The notes under the pieces are model-generated. The model made no database searches, was not told where the DNA came from, and saw only the letters and a program-made list of their open reading frames with translations. A program made the translations under genes and the position numbers. Positions 1 through 9,900 of a stretch of 64,000 bases of DNA are shown here, piece after piece (positions within the stretch are counted from its first letter, which is position 1; each line of letters starts with the position of its first letter). The stretch covers positions 310,001 to 374,000 of the forward strand of contig NZ_CP061770.1 of assembly GCF_011751865.2 (NCBI RefSeq). Reading direction: 5' to 3'. Source of the stretch: Salinibacterium sp. ZJ70. Lineage in GTDB: Bacteria > Actinomycetota > Actinomycetes > Actinomycetales > Microbacteriaceae.

Positions 1-36
1 GTGGAGTCCGAGCTGCGGGCCCTGCTCTACGACTGA
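1..36 (+). CDS. Possible C-terminal end of a gene cut by the window edge
   Basis: From base 1 the frame reads V-E-S-E-L-R-A-L-L-Y-D and then TGA at 34-36. It could be the last eleven codons of a gene that starts upstream. Its neighbour on the other strand ends 34 bases further on, so the two genes would be convergent. Eleven residues are too few to name a family, and this may be chance. Confidence 0.35.
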   Translation: MESELRALLYD

Positions 37-70
37 GCTTCGCGGTGCGCCGGGGCGCAGACGCGCGCCG

Positions 71-811
71 TCACGGTGTGACGCCCCCGAGCTCGAGTGC
101 GGGGGCGTCGGTCGTTGAGAAGTCGATCGTCGTCCACTGGTCTCCGATGCGCGCCTCCGCGCGCAGCATCAGGCCCGTCGCGTCGAGCCAGAGGCGCAGC
201 CCTGCAGAGTCGGCCGTGAGCGGTGGTGCCGACGCGTCGCGAGGTGCATCGCTCGGGGGTGCCGCGAACACGGAAACCGAAGTGCCGTCGATGTCGTCGG
301 CGCGCAGCCACAGGGCGCCGGACTGCCGCAGGAGGAGAGGGTTGTCGGGCCGATCCGCGCCGAGGGCGCTGATGATGCCCAGGAGCGCGTCGAGGCGCGA
401 CGTCGTCGGATCCATCGAGTCGAGTGCGAGGCCGGGGTCGTTGAGTGCGGGCATGGGGAGGATGGGGTCGCCGTGGGCGTCGGGCTCGCGCGCGATGATC
501 CCGATCACCCCGTCTGTCCAGATCATCGCCTGGCTGCGGAAGTCGCCGGTCACGGCCGCGTAGCCGAGCTGGCTCGGGTAGTCGACCCACCCCTGCAGGC
601 GCAGCTCGACGCCGCGCTCCTGCACGGTCGTCGCGAATCGGCGGCTCCCGTGGTCGAAGTTGGCGAAGCGAGCGATCGCGAGCAGCTCCGATTCGGCCGA
701 GGTCACGGGGCGCGCGGTTCCGCCGGATTCGGCGGGCGCGGCGCACGCGGAGAGCATCACGAAGGATGCGAGCGTGAGCGCGAGCGCACGAGCAAGGAGC
801 AGCTTCGTCAT
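71..811 (-). CDS. Lipoprotein of unknown family, paralogue 1
   Basis: A 246-residue exported lipoprotein. The start MTKLLLAR is chosen because a signal peptide follows directly (hydrophobic residues 4-20, lipobox LSAC, lipidated Cys23); the frame stays open upstream but encodes no better signal. The mature part has no domain I recognise. It shares long stretches with the lipoprotein at 10370-11119, including GYAAVTGDF, GADRPDNPLLL, SGALWLR and VFAAPPSD, so the two are clear paralogues. Both stand next to a large wall-anchored protein, here the one transcribed divergently at 1035. I infer a cell-envelope role linked to those proteins. A TAGCCT hexamer at 862-867 on this strand could be its -10 box. 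No function can be assigned. Confidence 0.85.
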   Translation of the reverse strand: MTKLLLARALALTLASFVMLSACAAPAESGGTARPVTSAESELLAIARFANFDHGSRRFATTVQERGVELRLQGWVDYPSQLGYAAVTGDFRSQAMIWTDGVIGIIAREPDAHGDPILPMPALNDPGLALDSMDPTTSRLDALLGIISALGADRPDNPLLLRQSGALWLRADDIDGTSVSVFAAPPSDAPRDASAPPLTADSAGLRLWLDATGLMLRAEARIGDQWTTIDFSTTDAPALELGGVTP

Positions 812-932
812 GCTGAGGCGGCTCGCGCGCGGGCGCGGTCTCGGGTGCTGCTCACGGGTTGAGGCTACCGGCTCCCCAGGGCGTGGACCACGACGTTCCG
901 ACGCGCACCCCGCAGGCACGATCGGGTCTACC

Positions 933-944
933 CCCGTTAACGGG
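933..944. promoter_or_regulatory. 12-bp perfect palindrome between divergent genes
   Basis: CCCGTTAACGGG reads the same on both strands. It lies in the 223-base gap between lipoprotein 1 (leftward) and surface protein 1 (rightward), where a shared operator would be expected. I do not recognise the binding protein and did not notice a second copy. Confidence 0.35.
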
Positions 945-984
945 AGCCATTCCGGCTCCATTGTCGAGTCACACTCGGCTACGG

Positions 985-1009
985 TTGACACGCCACCAGT
1001 TGAGGTGGC
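985..1009 (+). promoter_or_regulatory. Candidate promoter -35 with overlapping inverted repeat
   Basis: A consensus -35 hexamer TTGACA lies at 985-990, 44 bases before the surface protein 1 start. A 6-bp inverted repeat, GCCACC at 992-997 and GGTGGC at 1004-1009, begins right after it and fills the expected spacer. No good -10 follows at 16-18 bases, so the promoter call is tentative. The repeat would suit an operator that blocks polymerase. Confidence 0.35.
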
Positions 1010-1034
1010 CGATGACCCTTTTGGATGAAGCTCC

Positions 1035-4000
1035 ATGGACCACCAGCCCCGCCACCGCGCGCCCGTTCGACGCTGGAGGTCCATGGTGGCCTCGGTCGCG
1101 GTCGTCGCCCTTCTCGCCTCGACGTTCGTCGATCTCGCGAGCCAGCCCGATGCGGCAGAGGCGGCCGGAGCCACCTCCGGCAGCGTGAGCGGCCGGGTGT
1201 TCGAGAACTTCACCTCGTCCGGCTGGCAGCAGCTCGGCACCGAGACCGCGAGCGGGTCGCGCCCCGTCGAGGGCGTCGTCGCAACCGCCTACGACGCTCT
1301 GGGAGACGTCGTCGGAACGGGTGCGAGCGACGACGACGGCACCTACACGATCGCTGTCGCCAACGCGTCGACACGCGACGTGAGGATCGAGTTCAGCGGG
1401 TGGCCGACCTGGCTTGAGCCCGGGTACGCGGCGCAGGGCAGTGCTCCGCACGAGGGTGCAGCGGCGAACGACACGAGCGTTCAGTTCGTGACACTCAGCG
1501 GCAGCCCGGCGGCCGCATCCGGGGTCGACTTCGCGCTCGTCTCTTCGCAGTCCGTCATCGACACGACTCCGAGCATCGCCTCCGCGATCCAGTGGGCTGG
1601 CGACACCGCGGGCAACAGCAAGCCGCTCGGCTCGCTCGTCTCCTATCCGTGGACCGCGTCCGGCGCTGCGCCCGTGTCGGCCCGCGGCGGGATGCCCCAG
1701 CTGAACGATGCGGCGACGAGTCACGGTCTGTTCGGCGGCACTTCGCCCGACAGCAGCGACGCGCTCGGCTCGCTCTGGGGCGTCGCCTACTCCGCATCCA
1801 CCAACCAGCTCATCACCTCGGCGACCCTGCGGCGCATGTCGGGGCTCGGAGTGCTCGGGCTCGGCGGCGTCTACAAGGCCGACGACGTTCTGCTGCCGAC
1901 CGGTGCGGTCAACTCCGATGCGACCACGACTCCGTGGTTCGCGCTCGACGATCTGGCGGTGGTCGGCGGACTCGGTGAGACGGTCGACATCGGCGTCGCT
2001 CCGACGAACGCTGCGCGCGGGCTGGCCGCCTCGAACGTCGCACGCCGCGACATCGAGGTGTTCGCGAAAGCTGGACGCGTCGGCATCGGCGGCATCGCCA
2101 CCTCTTCCGACGGCGGCACGCTGTTCATCACCAACCTCCACGACGGCAACCTCTACGCGGTCGACATCTCTGACCCGGGCGCGACCCCGACTGAAGCGCT
2201 GCGCGTGCAGACGGGTGTCTCGGCGACCCAGGCGATCTGGGCCGTGACGGCTCACCACGGCCGCCTCTACATCGGCTACGTCGACACCGGAGACACCGCG
2301 GACGGCAACGACGACCCCGGAAAGGCCGCGAAGAGCGCAGCGGGCGGCGGCATGAAGGCCTACGTCGCGTCCGCTGCCCTCGACGACCTCCCGTCGGGTG
2401 CGCCCGCCTGGACCCGCGAGCTCACCGTCGACCTGGGTTACCAGAAGGGCTCCAACATCCCCCTCACCCGCGCCTCCGGTGGTCACAAGATCACGGGCAT
2501 GGAGCGGTGGGAGCGCACGCTGCGCTGGAACACGTGGACCGATACCTGGGGATGGGGCGGCAAGATCGAGGAGAGAGTGCAGATCGGCACTCACAACGGA
2601 GAGACGACCGGTCTCCAGCACTACTCTCAGCCGATCCTCAGCGGGCTCGGCTTCGACGCAGACGGCTTCCTCACCCTCGGCTTCCTCGACCGCACCTCGC
2701 TGCAGTCGGGGAACCGCAGCCTCGCGGGCGAGAATGTGACGAGCAGGGAAACCTGGACTGCGATGTCGAATGGTGACGTCCTCATCGCGGCGCCACGAGA
2801 GCGCGCCAGCGGCACTGCGAACGCGCAGTGTCAGGGCCTGCTTCCCGGTGAGAGCTTCGAACTCGAATGCGGCGGAGCCGTTGGTGACCGCGCCGCCCGC
2901 ACGACGATGTTCAACGGCCAGCCTCAGACCGCGACCAACAAGCAGGGCCCCGGCCGCGGCGAGTACTACAACGACATTCTCAACCAGGGTCGCGGACTCC
3001 CGACGGGCACCCCGCACGACGAGATCGCACTCGGCGCCGTCCTCGCGAACCCTGCCCTGAAGAACGTCGCCACGACCTCGATCGACCCGCTCGAGCAGAT
3101 CCTCACGGCCGGTCTCACCTGGTTCGACGAGCGGCGGGGAACCCAGAGCCGCGGACTCGAGCTCACCGGCAGCCTGCCGGGGACCGGCTCGCCCAATTTC
3201 CAGAAGTCGGGCGGGCTGGGCGGCGTCGCTCTCCTCGCGCAGGAGGCGCCCGTCGAGATCGGAAACCGCGTCTGGCTCGACGCCGACCTCAACGGGCGCC
3301 AGGACGCCGACGAACCGGCGATCAACGGTGCGCTCGTCGAACTGTGGTCGACGGACGCCGACGGCGCGGCTGCCTCCCTCATCGCGACTCGCACGACGGC
3401 GACGATCGACGGGCAGCCGGGCACCTACTACTTCCGCACCGACGATCCGGATGTCACGGGCGGCGCCGCCGAGTTCGTCGCGCGCGGCGACTACCTGCTG
3501 CGGTTCCTCCCCGGCACCAGTCTGATTCTCGAGGGTCCTCATGCGGACCATCCGGGGTTCGCGGGGCTCACCTGGTCGCACCTCTCTCGCACCACGGCCG
3601 AAGCGCGCGGTGCGGGCACGGGAGCGACGAACGACTCGAACCCCGATCCCGTCACCGGTTTCGCCCCGGTGACGGTCGGCGGGCCCGCGGAGAACGACCA
3701 CACGTTCGACTCCGGCTGGTATGGCACCGCGGTGTACTCCCTCAAGAAGGAGATCGCTGCGGGCGGCGGCACGATCGACACGACCTGGAGCTTCGACTTC
3801 GCACTCGAATCGGCCGCGAATTTCCGCGGGGAGGATCGGCTCATCGCGGGCGGGTCCGACCCGCAGGTCACCGAGGTCTCGGCCACGCTCACCCCCGATG
3901 CGCGCACGTGGACAGCTCAGGTCCCGCTTCCCCTCGGCTATGCGCTGGAGTTCGAGGAGTCCGGTGCCACGGCTGACAGCGTCACCTGGAGTACGCCCGT

Positions 4001-6689
4001 CTCGGGCGATCCGCTCCGCGGCCGGGTGCTCATCTCACCGCGAACGGCGGAGGGTGTCGTCGCGAGCCTCACCGCGTGGAACCTCTACGGGGCCTTCACC
4101 GTGACCAAGGCGGTGACGGGCGCCGCCTCGTCCCGCGTTCCGTCGTCCACGCGCTTCCAGCTCGAGTACACCATCGACGGCGGTGCCGTGCAGACCGCCT
4201 GGGTCTCGCCGGACGTCCCGTTCACGCGCACCGCCCCGCTCGGCGCGTCGGTGCAGATCCGGGAGTCGAATCCGGTGGTCACCGACCCCGTGATCTCGGA
4301 TGTCGACTGGGGCACCCCGACGTGGGCCGCGGCGACCGGCGTCACCGGCCCCGACACTGAGGGCTGGTATTCCTTCGAGGTCGAGAGCGAGACGACCCTC
4401 GCCCTCGCGCTCACCAACACCGCGAACCCGACGCCGGGCCGCTTCTCCGTGACGAAGTCGGTGCTCGGGGCCGGCGCGACCCTCGTGCCGGAGTCGACGC
4501 GCTTCCAGCTCGAGTACACGATCGGCGACGGCGACCCGCAGACGGTGTGGGTATCACGCCAGACGCCGTTCACCAGCGAGGAGCTCCCGACCGGCACCGT
4601 CGTCGCCATCCGCGAGACGAATCCGATCGTGACCGAGCCCGTGATCACCGATGTCGACTGGGGTACGCCCGTCTGGTCGAACGTTCCCGGCGGGGCGGCG
4701 CCTGACGCCGATGGCTGGGTCAGGTTCGAGATCGAGGAGTCGGCGGGGCTGGTCCTCGGGCTCTCGAACACCGTCGCTCTGCCCGGGCAGTTCAGCGTCA
4801 TCAAGTCGATCTCCGGGGCCGCGGCTGCGGGAGTGCCTGCCGCGACGCTCTTCCAGCTCGAGTACACGCTCGATGACGGGCCCGTTCAGACGGGATGGGT
4901 GGCGCGCAATCTGGTCTTCTTCAGCGGTCCGCATCCGGTCGGAACGACGGTGAAGATCAGGGAGTCGAACCCGGTCGTCACGCAGCCAGCGCTGCCGGGC
5001 GTGGAGTGGGGCACGCCGACGTGGACCACGCCAGCCGGCGTGACCGGGCCCGACGCCGACGGCTGGCTGACATTCGTCGTCGACGATTCGAGCGATCTCA
5101 CGCTGCGCCTCGACAATGCCGCGAGCGGTGTCGGCCGGTTCGAGCTCAGCAAGACGGTCACCGGTTCGGGCGAATCGATGATCCCGTCCGACACGGAGTT
5201 CCAGCTCACCTACCGCCTCGATGAGGGAGCCCCGAGGACGGCATGGGTCTCGCAGGACCGTCCGTTCAGCGTCGAGGGCCTGGCACTCGGCACCCGAGTG
5301 CTCATCAAGGAGACGAACCCCATCGTCACCAATCCGGTGATCCGGGGCATCGACTGGGGAACGCCCATGCTCTCGATTCCCCTCGGTGTCTCCGAGGTTG
5401 ACGGGTGGCTGTCGTTCACCATCACCGCACTGTCGCCCGAGGTGCGCCTCGGCGTCGAGAACGTCGCCGAACCGGAGCTCGGCGGCTTCACGATCCTCAA
5501 GACACGAGCCGCGGGCGAGCCTGAGCCCAACCGCGCCTTCGCTTTCGAGTACCGCGTGGGCGAGTCCGGCGCAGCGGCCACCCTCGGTCCGATCCGAGCG
5601 GGCGCTTCGGTGAGCACGCCGACGACCATCCCGCACGGATCGACGGTCTATGTGCGTGAGATCGTGCCCGCCGACACCGAGACGGTGCGCTGGGCGGATC
5701 CCGTGTGGTCGGGGCTTCCCGCCGGAGCCGTCGGTCCTGATGCCGATGGCTGGTACGCGTTCGAGTACCGCATCGGCGCGACCGAGCTGACGCTCACGGC
5801 GCACAACGCCGCCACCCAGTATGGCGATTTCTCGGTGACCAAGCGCGTCGCCACGACCGGTGACGTGGATGCCGCGGGCGTCGACTACGACTTCGAATAC
5901 CGCACGGCGCCCGCTCCGGCACCTGGAGCAGAGCCGACCTTCGGTCCGATCTCGACCTTCACGATCGAAGAGGGCGAGACGTGGAGGCTGCCGACACTCG
6001 TGCCGCGGGGCACCATCGCCGAGGTGCGCGAGATCCAGCCGACCAACACCGCGGATGTGGTGTGGGGAACCCCCACCTGGCTGACGAACGGCACTCCGTC
6101 GACCGTCATCCACGGGTGGACGCGCGTCACGCTGGGAGACACCGCGACGATCGCACTCGAGGTCACGAACCGTGGAACCACGCAGGGGGGCTTCTCCTTG
6201 CGCAAGGCGTTCGACGGCACGGGGGTGGAGCTCGTCACGGGTGCCGCGTTCGACGTGCAGGTGCAGATCGGCGACGGCCCGATCGAGACGATCCGGCTGT
6301 CGGGTGACGGCACCGTGTGGACCCATCCGGAGGAACTCGACCTGGGAACCGAGGTGCGGGTGCGCGAGGTGACCCCACTGCCCGAGATCCGCGGAATCGA
6401 ATGGGGCGACCCGATCTGGAGTGACGATCTGGGCGAGCTCGAACAGGATGAGGGCGGTTGGGTGTCGTTCGTCATCGAGGCCGGAGATGTGGCAGCGGCA
6501 CTCGTGCTCACCAACACTCCGAGCACCCCTCCGCCGAACATCCCTCCGCCGGACCTTCCGGAGACCGGCGTTCAGTTCATCCTCGAGCGCACCGCGTTCG
6601 CCGCGCTGATCGCCGCCGTGGGTCTCGCTCTGCTCATCGCGGCGCAGCGCCAGCGGGCGAGCACCGCGCGGCATCGCAGGGGAGTCTGA
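1035..6689 (+). CDS. Giant LPETG wall-anchored surface protein, paralogue 1
   Basis: A protein of 1884 residues with a signal peptide (basic N-terminus, hydrophobic residues about 17-31), then an exported region (about 45-735) with beta-propeller-like motifs such as GGIATSSDGGTLFITNLHDG. An SdrD B-like domain follows (from about residue 738, EIGNRVWLDADLNGRQDADE) and then a divergent beta-domain. Seven tandem DUF5979-like units occupy residues 1021 to about 1830. The C-terminus is a proline spacer, LPETG (1841-1845), a hydrophobic segment and a basic tail, the classic sortase sorting signal. The role is probably adhesion or wall structure, but the ligand is unknown. The start at 1035 is kept because it gives a full signal peptide; ATG at 1083 is an alternative with an SD placed too close. 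Paralogous to the next gene. Confidence 0.9.
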   Translation: MDHQPRHRAPVRRWRSMVASVAVVALLASTFVDLASQPDAAEAAGATSGSVSGRVFENFTSSGWQQLGTETASGSRPVEGVVATAYDALGDVVGTGASDDDGTYTIAVANASTRDVRIEFSGWPTWLEPGYAAQGSAPHEGAAANDTSVQFVTLSGSPAAASGVDFALVSSQSVIDTTPSIASAIQWAGDTAGNSKPLGSLVSYPWTASGAAPVSARGGMPQLNDAATSHGLFGGTSPDSSDALGSLWGVAYSASTNQLITSATLRRMSGLGVLGLGGVYKADDVLLPTGAVNSDATTTPWFALDDLAVVGGLGETVDIGVAPTNAARGLAASNVARRDIEVFAKAGRVGIGGIATSSDGGTLFITNLHDGNLYAVDISDPGATPTEALRVQTGVSATQAIWAVTAHHGRLYIGYVDTGDTADGNDDPGKAAKSAAGGGMKAYVASAALDDLPSGAPAWTRELTVDLGYQKGSNIPLTRASGGHKITGMERWERTLRWNTWTDTWGWGGKIEERVQIGTHNGETTGLQHYSQPILSGLGFDADGFLTLGFLDRTSLQSGNRSLAGENVTSRETWTAMSNGDVLIAAPRERASGTANAQCQGLLPGESFELECGGAVGDRAARTTMFNGQPQTATNKQGPGRGEYYNDILNQGRGLPTGTPHDEIALGAVLANPALKNVATTSIDPLEQILTAGLTWFDERRGTQSRGLELTGSLPGTGSPNFQKSGGLGGVALLAQEAPVEIGNRVWLDADLNGRQDADEPAINGALVELWSTDADGAAASLIATRTTATIDGQPGTYYFRTDDPDVTGGAAEFVARGDYLLRFLPGTSLILEGPHADHPGFAGLTWSHLSRTTAEARGAGTGATNDSNPDPVTGFAPVTVGGPAENDHTFDSGWYGTAVYSLKKEIAAGGGTIDTTWSFDFALESAANFRGEDRLIAGGSDPQVTEVSATLTPDARTWTAQVPLPLGYALEFEESGATADSVTWSTPVSGDPLRGRVLISPRTAEGVVASLTAWNLYGAFTVTKAVTGAASSRVPSSTRFQLEYTIDGGAVQTAWVSPDVPFTRTAPLGASVQIRESNPVVTDPVISDVDWGTPTWAAATGVTGPDTEGWYSFEVESETTLALALTNTANPTPGRFSVTKSVLGAGATLVPESTRFQLEYTIGDGDPQTVWVSRQTPFTSEELPTGTVVAIRETNPIVTEPVITDVDWGTPVWSNVPGGAAPDADGWVRFEIEESAGLVLGLSNTVALPGQFSVIKSISGAAAAGVPAATLFQLEYTLDDGPVQTGWVARNLVFFSGPHPVGTTVKIRESNPVVTQPALPGVEWGTPTWTTPAGVTGPDADGWLTFVVDDSSDLTLRLDNAASGVGRFELSKTVTGSGESMIPSDTEFQLTYRLDEGAPRTAWVSQDRPFSVEGLALGTRVLIKETNPIVTNPVIRGIDWGTPMLSIPLGVSEVDGWLSFTITALSPEVRLGVENVAEPELGGFTILKTRAAGEPEPNRAFAFEYRVGESGAAATLGPIRAGASVSTPTTIPHGSTVYVREIVPADTETVRWADPVWSGLPAGAVGPDADGWYAFEYRIGATELTLTAHNAATQYGDFSVTKRVATTGDVDAAGVDYDFEYRTAPAPAPGAEPTFGPISTFTIEEGETWRLPTLVPRGTIAEVREIQPTNTADVVWGTPTWLTNGTPSTVIHGWTRVTLGDTATIALEVTNRGTTQGGFSLRKAFDGTGVELVTGAAFDVQVQIGDGPIETIRLSGDGTVWTHPEELDLGTEVRVREVTPLPEIRGIEWGDPIWSDDLGELEQDEGGWVSFVIEAGDVAAALVLTNTPSTPPPNIPPPDLPETGVQFILERTAFAALIAAVGLALLIAAQRQRASTARHRRGV
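4095..6525 (+). repeat. Seven tandem DUF5979-like protein repeats
   Basis: Units begin at bases 4095, 4443, 4791, 5139, 5487, 5829 and 6192, each with a motif like F-S-V-T-K-x-V. The first four units are exactly 116 codons (348 bases) long; the fifth is 114 and the sixth 121. Recurrent landmarks in the early units are FQLEYT, IRESNPVVT, WGTPTW and DADGW. Constant length with diverged sequence suggests old duplications kept under selection as a stalk. Confidence 0.85.
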
Positions 6690-6695
6690 CTCATC

Positions 6696-6737
6696 GCCCG
6701 GATGGCCGTCGAGCATCGCTCGGTGCGCCATCCGGGC
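6696..6737 (+). terminator. Hairpin terminator after surface protein 1
   Basis: Eleven-base arms GCCCGGATGGC (6696-6706) and GCCATCCGGGC (6727-6737) pair perfectly. A second hairpin, CGAGC/GCTCG at 6710-6714 and 6718-6722, sits inside the loop. It begins 6 bases after the stop codon. There is no T-run, as is common in high-GC actinobacteria. Confidence 0.7.
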
Positions 6738-6777
6738 TGCAGGCGCGCTTCGCGCTCGATATAGACAGTGAGTTCTA

Positions 6778-6797
6778 CTCCCCTTTTTGCGGGGGAG
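6778..6797. other. C/G-run hairpin in the leader between the two surface genes
   Basis: CTCCCC (6778-6783) can pair with GGGGAG (6792-6797) around a T-rich loop. It lies between the terminator of surface protein 1 and the start of surface protein 2, near TATA-like sequences at 6760 and 6817 that could be -10 boxes. Its role is unknown. Confidence 0.3.
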
Positions 6798-6903
6798 AAA
6801 AGCGAGGCGCCCTCGCTATACGGTGAACCGTCTGCCTTGTGCTCACCCGAGCGTGCTTACCCGGCATTCGCAGGCACCGAACGAACCACCACCACAGACA
6901 CCC

Positions 6904-9900
6904 ATGAACTCCGCGCGCTCGAACGCGCGTGCCCGGCCGTTGCGGCGTGCACGTGCGTTCGGTCGCGCCCTCGCCCTGCTCGCAGCGGCGGGTCTGGTGG
7001 GCTCGGTCTTCGGGGTGACGGGTGGGTCCGACCGGGCGAGCGCGGCTCCCGCAGATCAGGTGCGCGGCCTCGTCTTCATCGACTTCGATGGCGACGGCGT
7101 CTTCGACACCGGCAACGGTGCGCAGACAGGCATCGCGAACGACGCCGCGCTGGCGGGCATCACCGTCACAGCGCACAGGGTGAACGGGATCACGCTCACC
7201 GCAACCTCGACTGCGACCATCATCGGCACAGGAGCCGGTGCCTACAACTACACAATCTCGGGGCTCGCGACGAACGAGCAGGTCCGCATCGAGTTCGCGC
7301 TCCCTGCGGGCTACTACGAGTCGTTCGCGCGCTCGGGAGCGACGAGCACGCGCTTCGTGCAGGCGGGCGCCGACGTGCACCTCGGCGTGATCAGGCCAGA
7401 TGACTACAACCCCGGCAACCCATTCCTGGTGACGATGCTGCAGCGACCGGGATCGCTCGACCCCGCGCGCACCGACAGCGCCACCGTCGCGCTGCGCGCG
7501 GAGCCGGCCGTTGTGATGACGCCCTGGAGCGTCGGCAACAACGCCACCACGACTCACACCGATGTGGCATGCACCAACGGCACGCCGGCAGGGTGTGCCA
7601 GTTACAGTTCGCGGACCACGCTGGCCACCCTTGGGCAGGTCGGCTCGGTCTACGCGGGTGCCTACGATTCCCCGGGACGCGACCTCTACGTCGCCGCGAC
7701 CTACAAGCGCGGATCCGATCTCGGGCCGCTCGGTCTTGGTGGTGTCTACAAGATCAACAACATCGTGAACCCGACTGGCGTGGAAACCCTGACGGTGGAG
7801 AACTGGCTCGATGTCGCCGCACCGCCGCTCAACATCAACGTGGGCACGGCCGAGAACCGAACTCAGCGCGCGCTCGGTGCCGCGAGCGGGCGGACCGCCG
7901 ACAGGCACGCGTTCGCGAACGCTCTCCGCGTGGGCATCGGCGGAATGGCGATCGACACCGATCGGGGGCTGCTCTACTTCGTCAACCTCTTCGACAAGAA
8001 GATCTACGCGATCACGCTCGACGGGAAGGCGCTCGTCGGCTCGTGGGCCACCCCCGCGACTGCCGGGGGCAGCACGCGGGTGCCCTTCGCGCTTGCGCTC
8101 CGCGGGGACAGCCTCTTCGTGGGCTACACGGACACCGGCGAGGCCCACCCCTTCTGCCCGGCCGCGACGCCGGGCACGTCGCGCAACGGCGGCAGAACGG
8201 GCGGATGCTCGGGCGCGACCCAGCAGCTCCAGGCGTATGCGGCGCGCGCGCCGCTCGACGCGACGGGTGCGCCGGGCGCGTTCTCGACCGTGCTCACGAT
8301 CCCGCTCGGCGGCCAGTACGTGCGCGGCAACCAGATGTACGACTGGCACGGACAGGGGGCCACCCACGCGACCGGCAACCCCCAGGCCCTCCGGTGGAAC
8401 ACCTGGGCCGATGTGTGGGAGGTCGCCGACCAGCAGCGCAGCGTCAGCTTCCTCACGAGCGGTAACTGGGGTACGAAGTACATGCACACCTACCCGCAGG
8501 CTTTCGTCGCGTCGCTCTCGTTCCACTCCGACGGCTTCCTCACGATCGGCATGGGCGACCGCACCCAGATCCAGAGCGGCAACCGGCAGGTCGCCGCGGT
8601 CGCAACCCCGGGCGAGACGACGTACGAGACGATCACCGTCGCCGACACCGTGCTCGCCGCGCCGAACGGAGCGGGGGGCTTCACCCTCGAGAACAACGGC
8701 AGCGCGGGCGGACGCACAGTGACGCACACGACCCGGCAGCCCGATAACGAGGGCATCGGCGGGCGCGAGTTCTACTACGACCGCGCGAACCTCGGCGCCC
8801 AGACCAATCATTACGAGGCGTCTCTCGGCGCGACGATCTCCATCGGCGGCGTGCAGCAGGTCGCGACCACGTTCATGGACCCCCTCGGCCCGATCCGCGT
8901 GACGGGACTGAGCTGGTTCGACACACAGACTGGGCGGCCGGTACGCGGCTACCAGCACGAGGACGACACCGGCGATCTGACGCTCGTGCCCTCGTTTCAG
9001 AAGGGTGGCGGCATCGGCGGCCTCGCGGCCGTCGTGAGCGACGCACCCGTCGAGATCGGCAATCGCGTCTGGTACGACGCCGACCTCGACGGCATCCAGG
9101 ACCCCGACGAACCCGCCATCAACGGCGCACCCGTGGAGCTGTGGCGCGCGGATGCGGTGGGCGAGCCCGTGCAGCTGCTCGCGACGACGACGACCTCGAC
9201 CCGCAACGGGCAGGCGGGCCTCTACTACTTCGTCTCGGAGGACGCACCGCCGGGCACGCCCGACCGCGTCGTGGGCTTGGCGAAGGAAGGCGACTACGTC
9301 GTCGTGTTCCCGAAACCGACGCTGCTGACGACGGCGGTCGATCTCCAGTGGTCCGCGTCGACGACGACGGCGGTTCGCAGCATGTTCACCGGGATGACCT
9401 GGGCGCAGCTGCGTCGCACGGTCGCGGACGCGGCCGCCGATGCATCCGACGTCAACGACTCCGATGCGGATCCGGTGACCGGTCGTGTGCCGGTGTCCGT
9501 CGGGATATCGGGCGAGAACGACCATCGCCACGACGCCGGCTGGTTCGGCATGGGCGGGTTCAGTGTCGAGAAGACCACGACAGGGCCGGCGGATCCGGAT
9601 GCCGAGTACACGGTGCGCATCGAGACGGCGGTCGACTTCCGCGGCTCGTCGGTGCTCGGCGCCGGAGGGCCCGCCACCGAGTCACGGGTCGATGTGATCA
9701 CCGCGGAGGTGGAGGGCGGCGAGCGGATCGCGTGGGTGGAGGAGATCCCCTACGGCACGACACTGACCCTGCGCGAAGACGACATGCCGGATGCGGCGGT
9801 CGCCTTCACGCCGAATGCTGCGGCGGAGGCGCACCGCGGACGGATCGTGATCACGCCGACTGCGGTGACGGGCGGACAGCTGCTGCAGGTGCGGAACGCA

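Noticed and set aside
969-3701. Long open frame on the minus strand across surface protein 1
   Set aside because: It mirrors the codon bias of the real plus-strand gene and its protein is Arg/Val/Asp-rich without domains or a ribosome site. The same holds for 4554-6731, 6775-9531, 25681-27837, 36692-38545 and 56700-58823.
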